The translations under genes and the position numbers were made by a program. Shown in pieces: positions 15,695-24,792 of a DNA stretch of 64,000 nucleotides. Within the stretch, counting starts at the first letter, position 1. Each line of letters starts with the position of its first letter. Under the pieces are notes generated by a model. The model searched no databases and was not told the origin of the DNA. It saw nothing but the letters and a program-made list of their open reading frames with translations. Origin of the DNA: Brevundimonas sp. UBA6550 (GTDB taxonomy: Bacteria > Pseudomonadota > Alphaproteobacteria > Caulobacterales > Caulobacteraceae); contig NZ_DJKE01000012.1 in NCBI RefSeq assembly GCF_002434505.1, positions 1-64,000 of the forward strand. Reading direction: 5' to 3'.

Positions 15695-18145
15695 ATGCGC
15701 CGCCCGACCTTACAGACTTCCGCCTCCGCCCTGCTGATCACGGCTTCGGCCTTCGCCCTGATCACCGCCACGCCCGCCCTGGCCCAGCAACAGCCCCAGG
15801 CTGACAATGTCGACGACATCGTCGTCACCGGCACCCGCGTCGCGGGCCGTTCGCGCCTCGATTCCGTCGCGCCCGTCGACGTCGTCACGGCCGAGGCCCT
15901 GCAGCAGCGCGGCTCGACCGAACTGGCCACCCAGCTGGCCGCCAGCGTCCCGGCCCTGAACTTCCCCCGCCCCTCGGCGACCGACGGCACCGACTCGATC
16001 CGCCCGGCGACCCTGCGCGGTCAGGGGCCGGATCAGACCCTGGTGCTGGTCAACGGCGTCCGCCGTCACGCCACGGCCCTGGTCAACACCAACGGCTCGG
16101 TCGGACGCGGATCCGCCGCCGTCGATCTGAACGCCATCCCCTCCACCGCCATCGAACGGATCGAGGTGCTGCGTGACGGGGCCGCGGCCCAATACGGATC
16201 GGACGCCATCGCCGGCGTGCTGAACCTGCGCCTGCGCCAGGCTTCCAGCGGCGGCGGCGCCAGCGTGACCTACGGCGGCTATCTGACCGACTTCACCGGC
16301 TTCTACGGCGGCGGCAAGGACATCAGCGACGGCGAGGCCCTGACGGTCGCGGGCTGGCAGGGCTTCGGCCTGGGCTCGGACGGCTTCCTGACCGCCTCGG
16401 TCGAATACCGCGACCGCGCCCGCACCAACCGCAGCGACATCGACCCGCGCTTCACCCCGGCCGAGGTGCGCGGCGGCCAGGGCGACCCGGAGTCCCAGGA
16501 TCTGGCCATCTATCTGAACGCCGGTAAGCCGCTGGGCGCCGGTTGGGAGGCCTATGGCTGGGTCGGCTATCAGACCCGCGACGCCTCGGCGGCCGCCTTC
16601 TACCGCACGCCGACCGACAACGCCCAGAACCCGGCCTACGCCTCGGGCCGCGTCTATCCCAACGGCTATCTGCCCTACATCCTGACCGACACGACGGACT
16701 GGACGGCGACCGGCGGCCTGAAGGGTCAGGCGGGCGGTTTCGACATCGACATCAACCTCGGCTACGGCAAGAACGAGATCAGGTTCGATGCCGAGAACAC
16801 CCTGAACCCGTCGCTTGGCCCGACCTCGCCGACCAAGTTCTACGCCGGGTCGCTGGACTACGATCAACTGGTCTTCGGCATCGACGCCAGCCGTGGCTAC
16901 GACGTCGGCCTGTACGGCCCGCTGAACGTCGCCTTCGGCCTGGAGGCGCGTCGTGAATCCTATCAGATCGGCGCCGGCGAGCCGGGCTCCTACCAGCGCG
17001 GGACCTTCCTCAACATCGGCGGCACGGACCTGAACTGGGGCTCGCGCGGCTTCACCGGCTTCACCCCCGCCAATGTGGTCGACAAGGACCGCAACAACGT
17101 CGGCGTCTATCTGGATCTGGAAGGCGAACTGTTCGAGAACTTCACCGCTTCGGCGGCGGTCCGTTACGAGGACTATTCCGACTTCGGCGACAATGTCTCG
17201 GGCAAGATCGCGGCCCGCTACGACTTCACGCCGTCGTTTGCGGTGCGCGGCGCGGTCTCGACCGGCTTCCGGGCGCCCAGCCTGCAACAGCAGTATTTCA
17301 CCCAGACGTCCATCCTCTACATCAACAATGTTCCGTACGAGACGGGCACCTTCCCATCCGTCAGCCCGGTGGGCGTGGCCCTGGGCGGCACGCCGCTGGA
17401 GGCCGAGACCTCGACCAACTATTCGCTGGGTCTGGTCTATCGCAAAGGCGCGTTCGAGCTGACGGCCGACGCCTATCGCATCGACATCAAGGATCGGATC
17501 ATCCTGTCCGAAACCCTGACCGGCAGCGCCACGGCGGCGGCGGGTAGCAACGCCCGCGCCATCTTCGACCTGCTGCAACCCTACGGCGCCACCGCCGCCC
17601 GCTTCTTCATCAACGGCGTCGATACCGAGACGACCGGGCTTGACGTGGTCGCGCGTTACCGGGTGCTGTCCGACGTCGGCTCGCTGGACTTCACCCTGGC
17701 GGCCAACGTCAACGACTTCGACGTGACCAAGACGCCGCAGACCCGTTCGGGCATCCTGCCGACGCCCGTGTCCCTGTTCGCGCGCCAGGCCACCCTGCGC
17801 TTCGAAGAAGGCACACCGCCGTGGAAGACCGTGTTCCAGACAGACTGGACGCGCGGCAAGCTGGGCGGCACCTTCCGCGCCACCGGCTATGGCGACGTCC
17901 TGGCGCCGGGCGCGACCGAGGCCACGGACCTGCAACTGGGCGTCGGCCTGGTCGTCGATGTCGAGGCCCGCTACGCCCTGAACGACCGCCTGACCCTCGC
18001 GGTCGGCGCGGACAATGTGCTGGACGAATATCCGCGCCAGATCCAGCGGGCCAACAACACCTCGGGCGCCTTCCCCTTCTCCAACTTCTCGCCCTACGGC
18101 TTCAACGGGCGGTTCGTTTACGGCCGCATCGCGCTGAAGTGGTGA
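15695..18145 (+). CDS. TonB-dependent outer-membrane receptor
   Basis: 816 residues. A signal peptide of about 30 residues ends ATPALAQQ. A TonB-box-like segment VDDIVVTGTRVAG precedes the plug domain (LQQRGSTELATQLAASVPALN, TLRGQGPDQTLVLVNGVRRH, IERIEVLRDGAAAQYGSDAIAGVLN), and a 22-strand-type barrel follows, with GAVSTGFRAPSLQQQYF and a C-terminal aromatic ending (ALKW) for barrel assembly. The plug pattern matches the CirA/BtuB-like proteobacterial family; the ligand is unknown. The receptor and the next small gene interrupt the rplI-dnaB order expected in this group. A terminator follows. Confidence 0.9.
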   Translation: MRRPTLQTSASALLITASAFALITATPALAQQQPQADNVDDIVVTGTRVAGRSRLDSVAPVDVVTAEALQQRGSTELATQLAASVPALNFPRPSATDGTDSIRPATLRGQGPDQTLVLVNGVRRHATALVNTNGSVGRGSAAVDLNAIPSTAIERIEVLRDGAAAQYGSDAIAGVLNLRLRQASSGGGASVTYGGYLTDFTGFYGGGKDISDGEALTVAGWQGFGLGSDGFLTASVEYRDRARTNRSDIDPRFTPAEVRGGQGDPESQDLAIYLNAGKPLGAGWEAYGWVGYQTRDASAAAFYRTPTDNAQNPAYASGRVYPNGYLPYILTDTTDWTATGGLKGQAGGFDIDINLGYGKNEIRFDAENTLNPSLGPTSPTKFYAGSLDYDQLVFGIDASRGYDVGLYGPLNVAFGLEARRESYQIGAGEPGSYQRGTFLNIGGTDLNWGSRGFTGFTPANVVDKDRNNVGVYLDLEGELFENFTASAAVRYEDYSDFGDNVSGKIAARYDFTPSFAVRGAVSTGFRAPSLQQQYFTQTSILYINNVPYETGTFPSVSPVGVALGGTPLEAETSTNYSLGLVYRKGAFELTADAYRIDIKDRIILSETLTGSATAAAGSNARAIFDLLQPYGATAARFFINGVDTETTGLDVVARYRVLSDVGSLDFTLAANVNDFDVTKTPQTRSGILPTPVSLFARQATLRFEEGTPPWKTVFQTDWTRGKLGGTFRATGYGDVLAPGATEATDLQLGVGLVVDVEARYALNDRLTLAVGADNVLDEYPRQIQRANNTSGAFPFSNFSPYGFNGRFVYGRIALKW

Positions 18146-18173
18146 TCGCGCGAGACTGAACGATCGGACGGCA

Positions 18174-18202
18174 AAGGGCGCTCTTCGGAGCGCCCTTCTT
18201 TT
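18174..18202 (+). terminator. Rho-independent terminator after the TonB-dependent receptor
   Basis: A 10-bp perfect stem AAGGGCGCTC/GAGCGCCCTT closed by a TTCG tetraloop is followed by CTTTT. It lies 29 bases after the receptor stop codon. Confidence 0.92.
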
Positions 18203-18301
18203 GCGCCATTACGAAAGCTTGAGACGCCCCCGCCAATCCCGCCGCAGTTACGCCACAGATGAACGGCGAAGCTTCGTCCTCGATTGCCTGAGGGGACAGA
18301 C

Positions 18302-18667
18302 ATGAAGATCAGAACCATCGCGGCGGGCGCATTGGCGCTTTCTCTATTGGCTGGCGCGGCGCAGTCCATGACGGTGCAGGAGTTCCTGACGACCGCCAAC
18401 GCCATTCCGCAGAATCCAACGGCCCTGCTGCGCCCCGACACCCGCCGGCTGATGGCCGAATTCCGCAGCGCCTCTCGAACCGTACGCGCCGAGCAGGCCG
18501 CAGCCACGGCGGCCGGCCGAACCCCCGCCACCTGCATGCCCGAAAAGGTCGGGTTCTCGCCAGACCAGATCCTGAACCGTTTCAACGCCATTCCGCCCGC
18601 GCGGCGAAGCATCAGCGTGACCCAGGCGATGCGGGAATGGATGGCGTCGGAATATCCCTGTCGATGA
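18302..18667 (+). CDS. Small secreted protein, possibly Rap1a/Tai-like
   Basis: 121 residues from ATG 18302, with a signal peptide MKIRTIAAGALALSLLAGAAQS. The mature part begins MTVQEFLTTANAIPQNPTALLR and has two cysteines: TCMPEK in the middle and PCR at the extreme C-terminus. The layout (signal peptide, MTVxEFL, central Cys, Q-x-x-x-x-F before a closing PC) recalls the Rap1a/Tai immunity-like family, but this is tentative. No toxin gene is adjacent. Ribosome site GAGGGGA lies a few bases upstream. Confidence 0.65.
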   Translation: MKIRTIAAGALALSLLAGAAQSMTVQEFLTTANAIPQNPTALLRPDTRRLMAEFRSASRTVRAEQAAATAAGRTPATCMPEKVGFSPDQILNRFNAIPPARRSISVTQAMREWMASEYPCR

Positions 18668-18795
18668 CGGCCGACCATCTGCCGACGAAATCCGATTGAG
18701 GAATTCCGGTTCGTCCCCAGCCCGGACGATCTGTCCACGGCGCAGGCGGCGTCCCCGTCTGACGCAGGCGCGTGAGAGGGCTAAAGCGTTAATCG

Positions 18796-20286
18796 ATGAA
18801 CGCCTTCGCCCCCATGCCCTTCTCGTCCTCGCCCATGGACTCCGGCGGCGTCAACGCCATGCCGCACAATCTGGAGGCGGAGCAGGCGCTGCTGGGCTCC
18901 CTGATGTTCGACAACGCCGTGTTCGAACGGCTGAGCGACCGTCTGCGCGGTTCGCATTTCTACGAGCCCTTCCACCAGCGGCTGTACGACGCGATCGAGG
19001 ACCACATCCGCCAGGGGATGCTGGCCGAACCGACCATTCTGATGGAGCGGTTCAAACAGGACCCCGCCTTCCAGGAGTTCGGCGGCCTGCGCTACCTGGC
19101 CGACCTGGTGGACCGCGCCCCGCCCGCCGCCAATGCGCCCGACTATGCCCGCGTCGTCTATGACCTGGCCCTGCGCCGCGACCTGATCCGCATCGGCGGC
19201 GAGATCATCAAGGAGGCGCCCAACCCGGAGACGCCCGCCGACGAGCAGATCGAACAGGCCGAACAGACCCTGTATTCCCTGGCCGAGACGGGCAAGCCGT
19301 CGTCGGGCTTCGTCAGCTTCTCGCACGCCCTGTCCGGCGCCGTGCAGATGGCGGCCGAGGCCTATCAGCGCGAAGGCAAGCTGGCGGGTCTGGCCACCGG
19401 ACTGAACGATCTGGACCGCAAGCTGGGCGGCCTGCACCCGTCCGACCTTCTGATCCTGGCCGGGCGTCCGTCGATGGGCAAGACGGCTCTTGCCACCAAC
19501 ATGGCCTTCAACGTGGCCCGCGCCTATCAGTGGGAGCCGACGCCGGAGGGGCGCAAGACCGTGAACGGCGGCGTCGTCGCCTTCTATTCGCTGGAAATGA
19601 GCGCCGAACAGCTGGCCATGCGTATCCTGGCCGATGCGTCCGGCGTGTCGTCGGACAAGCTGCGCAAGGGCGAAATCGACGCCTCGGACTTCGGCAAGCT
19701 GCGCGACGCGGCGGTCGAGATCGGCGAAAGCCCCCTCTACATCGACGCCACCGGCGGCCTGTCCATCTCCAAGCTGGCCGCCCGCGCGCGCCGGCTGAAG
19801 CGGATGGAGCATGGGCTGGACCTGATCATCGTCGACTATCTGCAACTGGTCACGACCGGCGACGGCGGCAGCCAGAAGAACCGAGTGCAGGAAGTCTCCG
19901 AAATCACCGGCGGACTGAAGGCCCTGGCCAAGGAGCTGTCGGTGCCGATCATCGCCCTGTCGCAGCTGTCGCGTCAGGTCGAACAGCGCGAGGACAAGCG
20001 GCCGCAACTGTCCGACCTACGCGAATCCGGCTCGATCGAACAGGACGCCGACTGCGTGATGTTCGTCTATCGCGAAAGCTACTACCTGGGCCGGGCCGAG
20101 CCGCGCGAGGGCACAGAGGAACACCTGCAATGGCAGCAGGACATGGACCGCCTGCAGGGCCAGGCCGAGGTCGTCATCGGCAAGCAGCGCCACGGCCCCA
20201 TCGGCATCGTCAAACTGGCCTTCGACGCCGACACCGTCCGCTTCGGCAACCTGGCCCACGGCTATGAAGAAGTCAGCTACGAGTAG
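18796..20286 (+). CDS. dnaB: Replicative DNA helicase
   Basis: 496 residues. The N-terminal dimerisation domain begins MPHNLEAEQALLGSLMFDN after a short lead; the RecA-like ATPase domain has Walker A GRPSMGKTA (about 223-231), VVAFYSLEMSAEQLAMR, Walker B LIIVDYLQL and ALSQLSRQVEQR with SDLRESGSIEQDAD. It unwinds DNA ahead of the replisome. No intein. Downstream synteny with alr and radA is as expected for the group. Confidence 0.97.
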   Translation: MNAFAPMPFSSSPMDSGGVNAMPHNLEAEQALLGSLMFDNAVFERLSDRLRGSHFYEPFHQRLYDAIEDHIRQGMLAEPTILMERFKQDPAFQEFGGLRYLADLVDRAPPAANAPDYARVVYDLALRRDLIRIGGEIIKEAPNPETPADEQIEQAEQTLYSLAETGKPSSGFVSFSHALSGAVQMAAEAYQREGKLAGLATGLNDLDRKLGGLHPSDLLILAGRPSMGKTALATNMAFNVARAYQWEPTPEGRKTVNGGVVAFYSLEMSAEQLAMRILADASGVSSDKLRKGEIDASDFGKLRDAAVEIGESPLYIDATGGLSISKLAARARRLKRMEHGLDLIIVDYLQLVTTGDGGSQKNRVQEVSEITGGLKALAKELSVPIIALSQLSRQVEQREDKRPQLSDLRESGSIEQDADCVMFVYRESYYLGRAEPREGTEEHLQWQQDMDRLQGQAEVVIGKQRHGPIGIVKLAFDADTVRFGNLAHGYEEVSYE

Positions 20287-20297
20287 CGGCCACGCCC

Positions 20298-20321
20298 GTC
20301 GCCCCGGCTAGCCGAGGCGAC
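20298..20321. terminator. Palindrome between dnaB and the convergent small gene
   Basis: GTCGCC-C-CGGCTAGCCG-A-GGCGAC is a 24-base near-perfect palindrome with one mismatched pair, located 12 bases after the dnaB stop. It lacks a T-run, so a terminator role is uncertain; a protein-binding dyad is the alternative. Confidence 0.35.
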
Positions 20322-20335
20322 GCACAATGCAGCGT

Positions 20336-20569
20336 TCAGGAGCCGTTACAGGCTGCGCGGACATCGGCGATGCAAAGCTGCCGGTCCGATCCCGCCGGAT
20401 AGGTGGCGGTGCAATAGGCGATCCCGTCTCGGAGACACGGCTGAGGTGTCTGATAAAAGGTGGTGGACTGGCTGGCGCCGGCGCCCGCCGTCGACCAGCC
20501 GCCCAGGGCTGCCGCAGCGATCACCGACGCTGCGACCAGGCGCGCCGTTGTTGATGAGAACTTCCGCAT
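20336..20569 (-). CDS. Small secreted cysteine-containing hypothetical protein
   Basis: 77 residues with a clear signal peptide (MRKFSSTTARLVAASVIAAAALGGW). The roughly 50-residue mature part carries four cysteines (QPCLRDG, AYCTAT, QLCIAD, AACNGS), enough for two disulfides. I recognise no family. It is convergent with dnaB and probably transcribed from its own promoter in the 20570-20747 gap. Confidence 0.6.
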   Translation of the reverse strand: MRKFSSTTARLVAASVIAAAALGGWSTAGAGASQSTTFYQTPQPCLRDGIAYCTATYPAGSDRQLCIADVRAACNGS

Positions 20570-20747
20570 CGCTTCACTCCCATAAATCCCGCCACAGCGG
20601 CGAGATCTGGAACGATATGCGCCTCTGCTCCGAAAGCAATCCTAGGACGTATCGCCACCCTCTTCGGCTGAACTCTTCCTCGCTTGACGAACACGAGCCA
20701 CAGTAGAAGGCCCTTCCATCGTCGAAAACTTTCGCCATAACGGCCCT

Positions 20748-21797
20748 ATGCACCCCCCCGCCCTCCTGTCCGTCGATCTGGACGCCATGGCCCGCAACTA
20801 TCGCACCCTGGGCCAGGTCAGCGGCCAGCCCGTGCATGCGGTGGTCAAAGCGGACGGCTATGGGCTGGGGGCGCAGGCGGTGGCGCAGCGGTTGATGGCC
20901 GAGGGGGCCGACACCTTCTTCGTGGCGCGCGCGGCCGAGGGGCTGCGGCTGCGGTCCGCGCTGGGGCCGCAAGGCGCGGGCGGGCCGATCATCTATGTGC
21001 TGGACGGCTGTCGCGAGGGCGAGGCCCAGGCTCTGAAGGCGGCGGACCTGCGGCCGGTGCTGAATCATCCCGCCCAGATGCAGACCTGGGCGGCGGCGGG
21101 CGGCGGGGCCTGCGGGCTGCAGATCGACACCGGCATGAACCGGCTGGGCCTGCGCCCCGAGGATGCGCCCGAGATGTTCGACGGCCTGGCGCTGGTCCTG
21201 ACACACCTGGCCTGCGCCGACGAGCCGGCCAATCCGATGAACCGACGCCAGCGCGACCTGTTCGCCGGCGTGGTCGGTCGCTATCCGGGCGCGATTCGAT
21301 CCTTCGCCAACTCCAGCGGGTGTTTCCTGGGACCGGACTTCGCCTTCGACGCGGTGCGGCCGGGCATCTGCCTGTATGGCGGCGGGCCCGAAGGCCGGCC
21401 CGATGCGCGCATCGCCCCCGTCGCCACCCTGACCGCGCATGTGCTTCAGGTGCGCGACGTGCCGGCGGGCGAAAGCGTCGGCTATTCTCAAGGCTATGTC
21501 GCCGACCGACCGATCCGGGTGGCCACGGTGGCGGCGGGATACGCCGACGGTCTGCTGCGCGCCTATTCGCCGGCCGGCGCGGTCTTCATCGCAGGCCAGA
21601 CGCGCCCCTTGCTGGGCCGCGTGTCGATGGACGTCTGCGCGGTGGATATCACCGGGCTGGACGTCGCCGTGGGCGATCCGGTCGAACTGTTCGGACCGAA
21701 CCGCCTTCTAGACGATGCGGCGGCGGCGGCCGGGACCATCAGCTATGAGCTGCTGACCTCGATCACGCCGCGCGTGCCGCGGGCCTATTCTCAGTAG
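20748..21797 (+). CDS. alr: Alanine racemase
   Basis: 349-residue fold-type III PLP enzyme making D-alanine for peptidoglycan. The PLP lysine is in HAVVKADGYGLGAQ (about residue 34). Further signatures are MNRLGLRPED, SFANSSGCFLG, AVRPGICLYGG, the catalytic-tyrosine loop SVGYSQGYVAD and GYADGLLRAYS, then MDVCAVDITG. At 349 residues it is slightly shorter than E. coli Alr. The last 7 bases overlap the convergent Yip1 gene. Confidence 0.93.
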   Translation: MHPPALLSVDLDAMARNYRTLGQVSGQPVHAVVKADGYGLGAQAVAQRLMAEGADTFFVARAAEGLRLRSALGPQGAGGPIIYVLDGCREGEAQALKAADLRPVLNHPAQMQTWAAAGGGACGLQIDTGMNRLGLRPEDAPEMFDGLALVLTHLACADEPANPMNRRQRDLFAGVVGRYPGAIRSFANSSGCFLGPDFAFDAVRPGICLYGGGPEGRPDARIAPVATLTAHVLQVRDVPAGESVGYSQGYVADRPIRVATVAAGYADGLLRAYSPAGAVFIAGQTRPLLGRVSMDVCAVDITGLDVAVGDPVELFGPNRLLDDAAAAAGTISYELLTSITPRVPRAYSQ

Positions 21798-22429
21798 CCG
21801 TTGGCGCCCAGCGCCGCGACCCCATGCGTCGTCAGCACGAAGGCCGCCGCGACCATGCCGACGATCGCGCCCATGATGACGCCCAGCACGATGCCGGCCA
21901 GCAGGATGACGACGTAATAGACGACCTTCTTGTCTTCCGGGACCTTCATCAGGATCGGCAGACCCAGGAACAGCAGCACCAGGCTGTAGATCGCGCCGAT
22001 CAGGGCGATCAGGCCGCCGGCGATCGGGATCAGATTGGCGATCCCGGCGATCCAGGCGGCGGTGTAGGAATAGACGGCCAGCTTGTGCGCCTGAACCGGA
22101 TTGGGCGTGGCGCCGAAGCTGGAGGCCAGCGCATTGATGATGATGCCCAGGATGAAGACGCCGGCCAGCCCCAGCACATAGGACAGGACCGCCAGGATCA
22201 GGGCGCCGACGACGCCTTGATGCAGAAAGACCAAGCTGGCGATCAGGGTCGCGATCGGACCGATCGCCGCCAGGATCATGGCGTAGCGCGTATAGAGGCT
22301 GTTGATCGTGGCGAACTCACGGTCGATGACCAGCCACTCGGCCTTGGGCTGCAGCAGGATGCCCTTGACGCGGGCGGTCAGGGCCGGATCGACGGCGGGT
22401 TGCGACGAGGGGGGCGTCGGATCGGTCAT
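21791..22429 (-). CDS. Yip1 family integral membrane protein
   Basis: 212 residues. A cytoplasmic N-terminus (VKGILLQPKAEWLVIDRE) precedes five or so membrane segments, including the ATPNPVQAHKLAVYSYTAAWIAGI region typical of bacterial Yip1-domain proteins, and LGLPILMKVPEDKKVVYYVV near the C-terminus. The role of bacterial Yip1 proteins is not established. Divergent from radA and overlapping alr by 7 bases at the 3' end. Confidence 0.8.
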   Translation of the reverse strand: MTDPTPPSSQPAVDPALTARVKGILLQPKAEWLVIDREFATINSLYTRYAMILAAIGPIATLIASLVFLHQGVVGALILAVLSYVLGLAGVFILGIIINALASSFGATPNPVQAHKLAVYSYTAAWIAGIANLIPIAGGLIALIGAIYSLVLLFLGLPILMKVPEDKKVVYYVVILLAGIVLGVIMGAIVGMVAAAFVLTTHGVAALGANGY

Positions 22430-22622
22430 GAATCAAAATGCCTTTGAGATAGGAAGCCGGGTCGAATACTGACGTTACGTCGCTCACCAACGCAAGCGCC
22501 GTGCGACATATTCTCAAATACTTCGTAATGGCGAAGGTTGCCTCTGCGACCGTCTTTGTCGTGGATGGATTGCAATGAGCCGCGACGGGCCGTCGAATCG
22601 GTCGGTCTGCTAAAGGAAAACC

Positions 22623-23993
22623 ATGGCTCGCGATTCCGCCCTCTACGTCTGTCAGTCCTGCGGCTCGGTGCACGGCAAATGGTCGGGCCAGTGCAGTTCG
22701 TGCGGCCAGTGGAACACCCTGACCGAGGAAAGCCGTTCAGCCCCGCCCGGCGCGATCAAACCCTCGGTCGCCGCCTCGGCCCGCTCGCGCGGCATTCAGT
22801 TCGAGACCCTGCAGTCCGACACGCCCGAGCCGCCGCGCATCACGACGGGCGTGGCCGAGTTCGACCGCGTCTGCGGCGGCGGCGTGGTGCCCGGCTCGGC
22901 CATCCTGCTCAGCGGCGACCCCGGCGTGGGCAAGTCCACCCTGTTGCTGGAGGTGGCGGCCAAGGCGGCCCTGCGCGGCGCCCGCGTAGCCTATATCTCG
23001 GGCGAAGAGGCGGTGGAGCAGATCAGGGCGCGCGCCAAGCGGATGGGCCTGGCCGACGCGCCGGTCAATCTGGCCGCCGCGACGGCGCTTCGCGACATCC
23101 TGGGCACGCTGAAGCGCGAGAAGTTCGACATCGTCATCGTCGATTCGGTCCAGACCCTGTGGTCCGACGTCCACGACAGCGGCCCCGGCTCCATCACCCA
23201 GGTCCGGGCCTGCGCCGGCGAACTGGTGCGTCTGGCCAAGAGCGACGGCCCCGCCATCGTCCTGGTCGGCCACGTCACCAAGGATGGCCAGGTCGCCGGC
23301 CCGCGCGTGGTCGAACACCTGGTCGACGCCGTCATGACCTTCGAGGGCGAGCGCGGCTATCCGTTTCGAATCCTGCGCGCCGGCAAGAACCGCTTCGGCG
23401 CCACCGACGAGATCGGCGTGTTCGAAATGGGCGACAGCGGCCTGCGCGAAGTGGCCAATCCGTCCGCCCTGTTCCTGGGCGAGGGCAAGGAGCGCGCGCC
23501 CGGCGCCGCCGTCTTTGCGGGAATCGAAGGCTCCCGGCCCGTTCTGGTCGAGATGCAGGCCCTGGTGTCCAAATCCGCCTATGGCACGCCGCGCCGTGCC
23601 GTGATCGGCTGGGAGACGGGGCGCCTCGCCATGGTATTGGCCGTCCTGGAGGCCCGCTGCGGCTTCGGATTCGGCGACCAGGACGTCTATCTGAATGTCG
23701 CCGGCGGCCTGCGCATCAACGAGCCGGCCGCCGACCTCGCGGCCGCGGCGGCGCTGATCAGCTCGGCGACCGGCGTCTCCCTGCCGCAAGGCTGCGTCGT
23801 CTTCGGCGAGATCGGCCTGTCGGGCGAGGTCCGCAGCGTCGGCCGGGCCGAGGCCCGCCTGCGCGAGGCGCAGAAGCTGGGCTTCGACCACGTCCTCGCC
23901 CCGCCCCTGACCGCCAAGACCAAGGGGGTGAAGGTGACGTCCGCGACGCGCCTGACGGATGTGGTCGAACGAATCTCGCAGAACCGCTATTAG
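22623..23993 (+). CDS. radA: DNA repair protein RadA/Sms
   Basis: 456 residues. A C4 zinc finger (CQSCGSVHGKWSGQCSSCGQW) at about 10-32 is followed by a RecA-like domain with Walker A GDPGVGKSTL (about 98), the RadA-specific KNRFG (about 254) and a Lon-protease-like C-terminal domain (QDVYLNVAGGLRINEPAADLA). RadA aids branch migration in recombinational repair. GGAAAACC lies just before the ATG. Between alr and cvpA as in related genomes. Confidence 0.96.
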   Translation: MARDSALYVCQSCGSVHGKWSGQCSSCGQWNTLTEESRSAPPGAIKPSVAASARSRGIQFETLQSDTPEPPRITTGVAEFDRVCGGGVVPGSAILLSGDPGVGKSTLLLEVAAKAALRGARVAYISGEEAVEQIRARAKRMGLADAPVNLAAATALRDILGTLKREKFDIVIVDSVQTLWSDVHDSGPGSITQVRACAGELVRLAKSDGPAIVLVGHVTKDGQVAGPRVVEHLVDAVMTFEGERGYPFRILRAGKNRFGATDEIGVFEMGDSGLREVANPSALFLGEGKERAPGAAVFAGIEGSRPVLVEMQALVSKSAYGTPRRAVIGWETGRLAMVLAVLEARCGFGFGDQDVYLNVAGGLRINEPAADLAAAAALISSATGVSLPQGCVVFGEIGLSGEVRSVGRAEARLREAQKLGFDHVLAPPLTAKTKGVKVTSATRLTDVVERISQNRY

Positions 23994-24023
23994 GGATGGG
24001 ACGATCCGCACGGGTCTTAGGCT

Positions 24024-24127
24024 CGTCATCCTCGCCCTAGTGGCGAGGATCCATAAACTCCGTCGAAACCGGCGACCTACCGGCGTCACCGGGCGTATGG
24101 ATCCTGGGGACGAGCCCTAGGATGACG
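24024..24127. repeat. Intergenic palindromic repeat, family A copy 1
   Basis: A 104-bp element opening CGTCATCCTCGCC and closing CTAGGATGACG, with an internal hairpin at each end (CCTCGCC-CTAGT-GGCGAGG and the GGATCCTGGGGACGAG side) and GGATCC boxes. Related copies lie at 47246-47350 and 59656-59756. It sits between radA and cvpA and encodes nothing. Confidence 0.85.
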
Positions 24128-24168
24128 GGATTGAACGGCGGCGAGGCATTGGAGAGCAGGTTTCAACC

Positions 24169-24765
24169 GTGACCGGATACGACGTCTTCGCCATCGTGGT
24201 GATCCTGTTCTCGGTCGCGGCCGGCTGGGTGCGGGGGGGGGTGCGTGAGATCATCACCCTGCTCAGCGCCACCCTGGCCGCCCTGGTCGCCCTGATCGCC
24301 CTGCCCTGGACGGCCGGCGTCGCCCGCGCCTTCGTCGATCCCGAATGGGCCGGCTCCATCCTGGCCGCCGTCCTGACCTTCTTCGTGGTCTATTTCGGCC
24401 TGCGCCTGATCGGCGGAATGCTGTCCAAGGGCGCCAAGGACCATCCGCACCTCGGCGTGCTGGACCGCGTCTTCGGCTTCGTCATCGGCGCGGTGCGCGC
24501 CCTGGTCCTGATCGGGGCGGTCCATCTGGTGATCGCGGCGGCCCTGCCGGGCGAGCGGACGCCCCGCTGGCTGACCGATGCGGCCCTCTATCCGGTCAGC
24601 GCCGTGGGCGCGCGGATGATTCAGATCGTCCTGCCCAGCATCGGGCGCGGCGCCGACGCCATCACACCCGTCGTCGATTCGTCCGTACGCAGGGGGTTTT
24701 CCGACGACGAAGCCTTGCCCCCGACGCAATCACGGCCTAACTCGCCGCGCGAAGCCGCCCGTTAA
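24169..24765 (+). CDS. cvpA: CvpA family membrane protein
   Basis: 198 residues with four membrane helices: YDVFAIVVILFSVAAGWVRGGVREII is the CvpA opening, followed by TFFVVYFGLRLIGGMLSKG and the region before VLDRVFGFVIGAVRALVLIG. CvpA is linked to colicin V export and envelope homeostasis; it commonly precedes purF, as here (27 bases apart). Start is GTG 24169 with GGAGAG upstream. Codons for VRGGV contain an uninterrupted run of nine G (24233-24241), prone to slippage. Confidence 0.88.
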   Translation: MTGYDVFAIVVILFSVAAGWVRGGVREIITLLSATLAALVALIALPWTAGVARAFVDPEWAGSILAAVLTFFVVYFGLRLIGGMLSKGAKDHPHLGVLDRVFGFVIGAVRALVLIGAVHLVIAAALPGERTPRWLTDAALYPVSAVGARMIQIVLPSIGRGADAITPVVDSSVRRGFSDDEALPPTQSRPNSPREAAR

Positions 24766-24792
24766 GTTTCCCCCGGTCATCGGAGCCCCACG

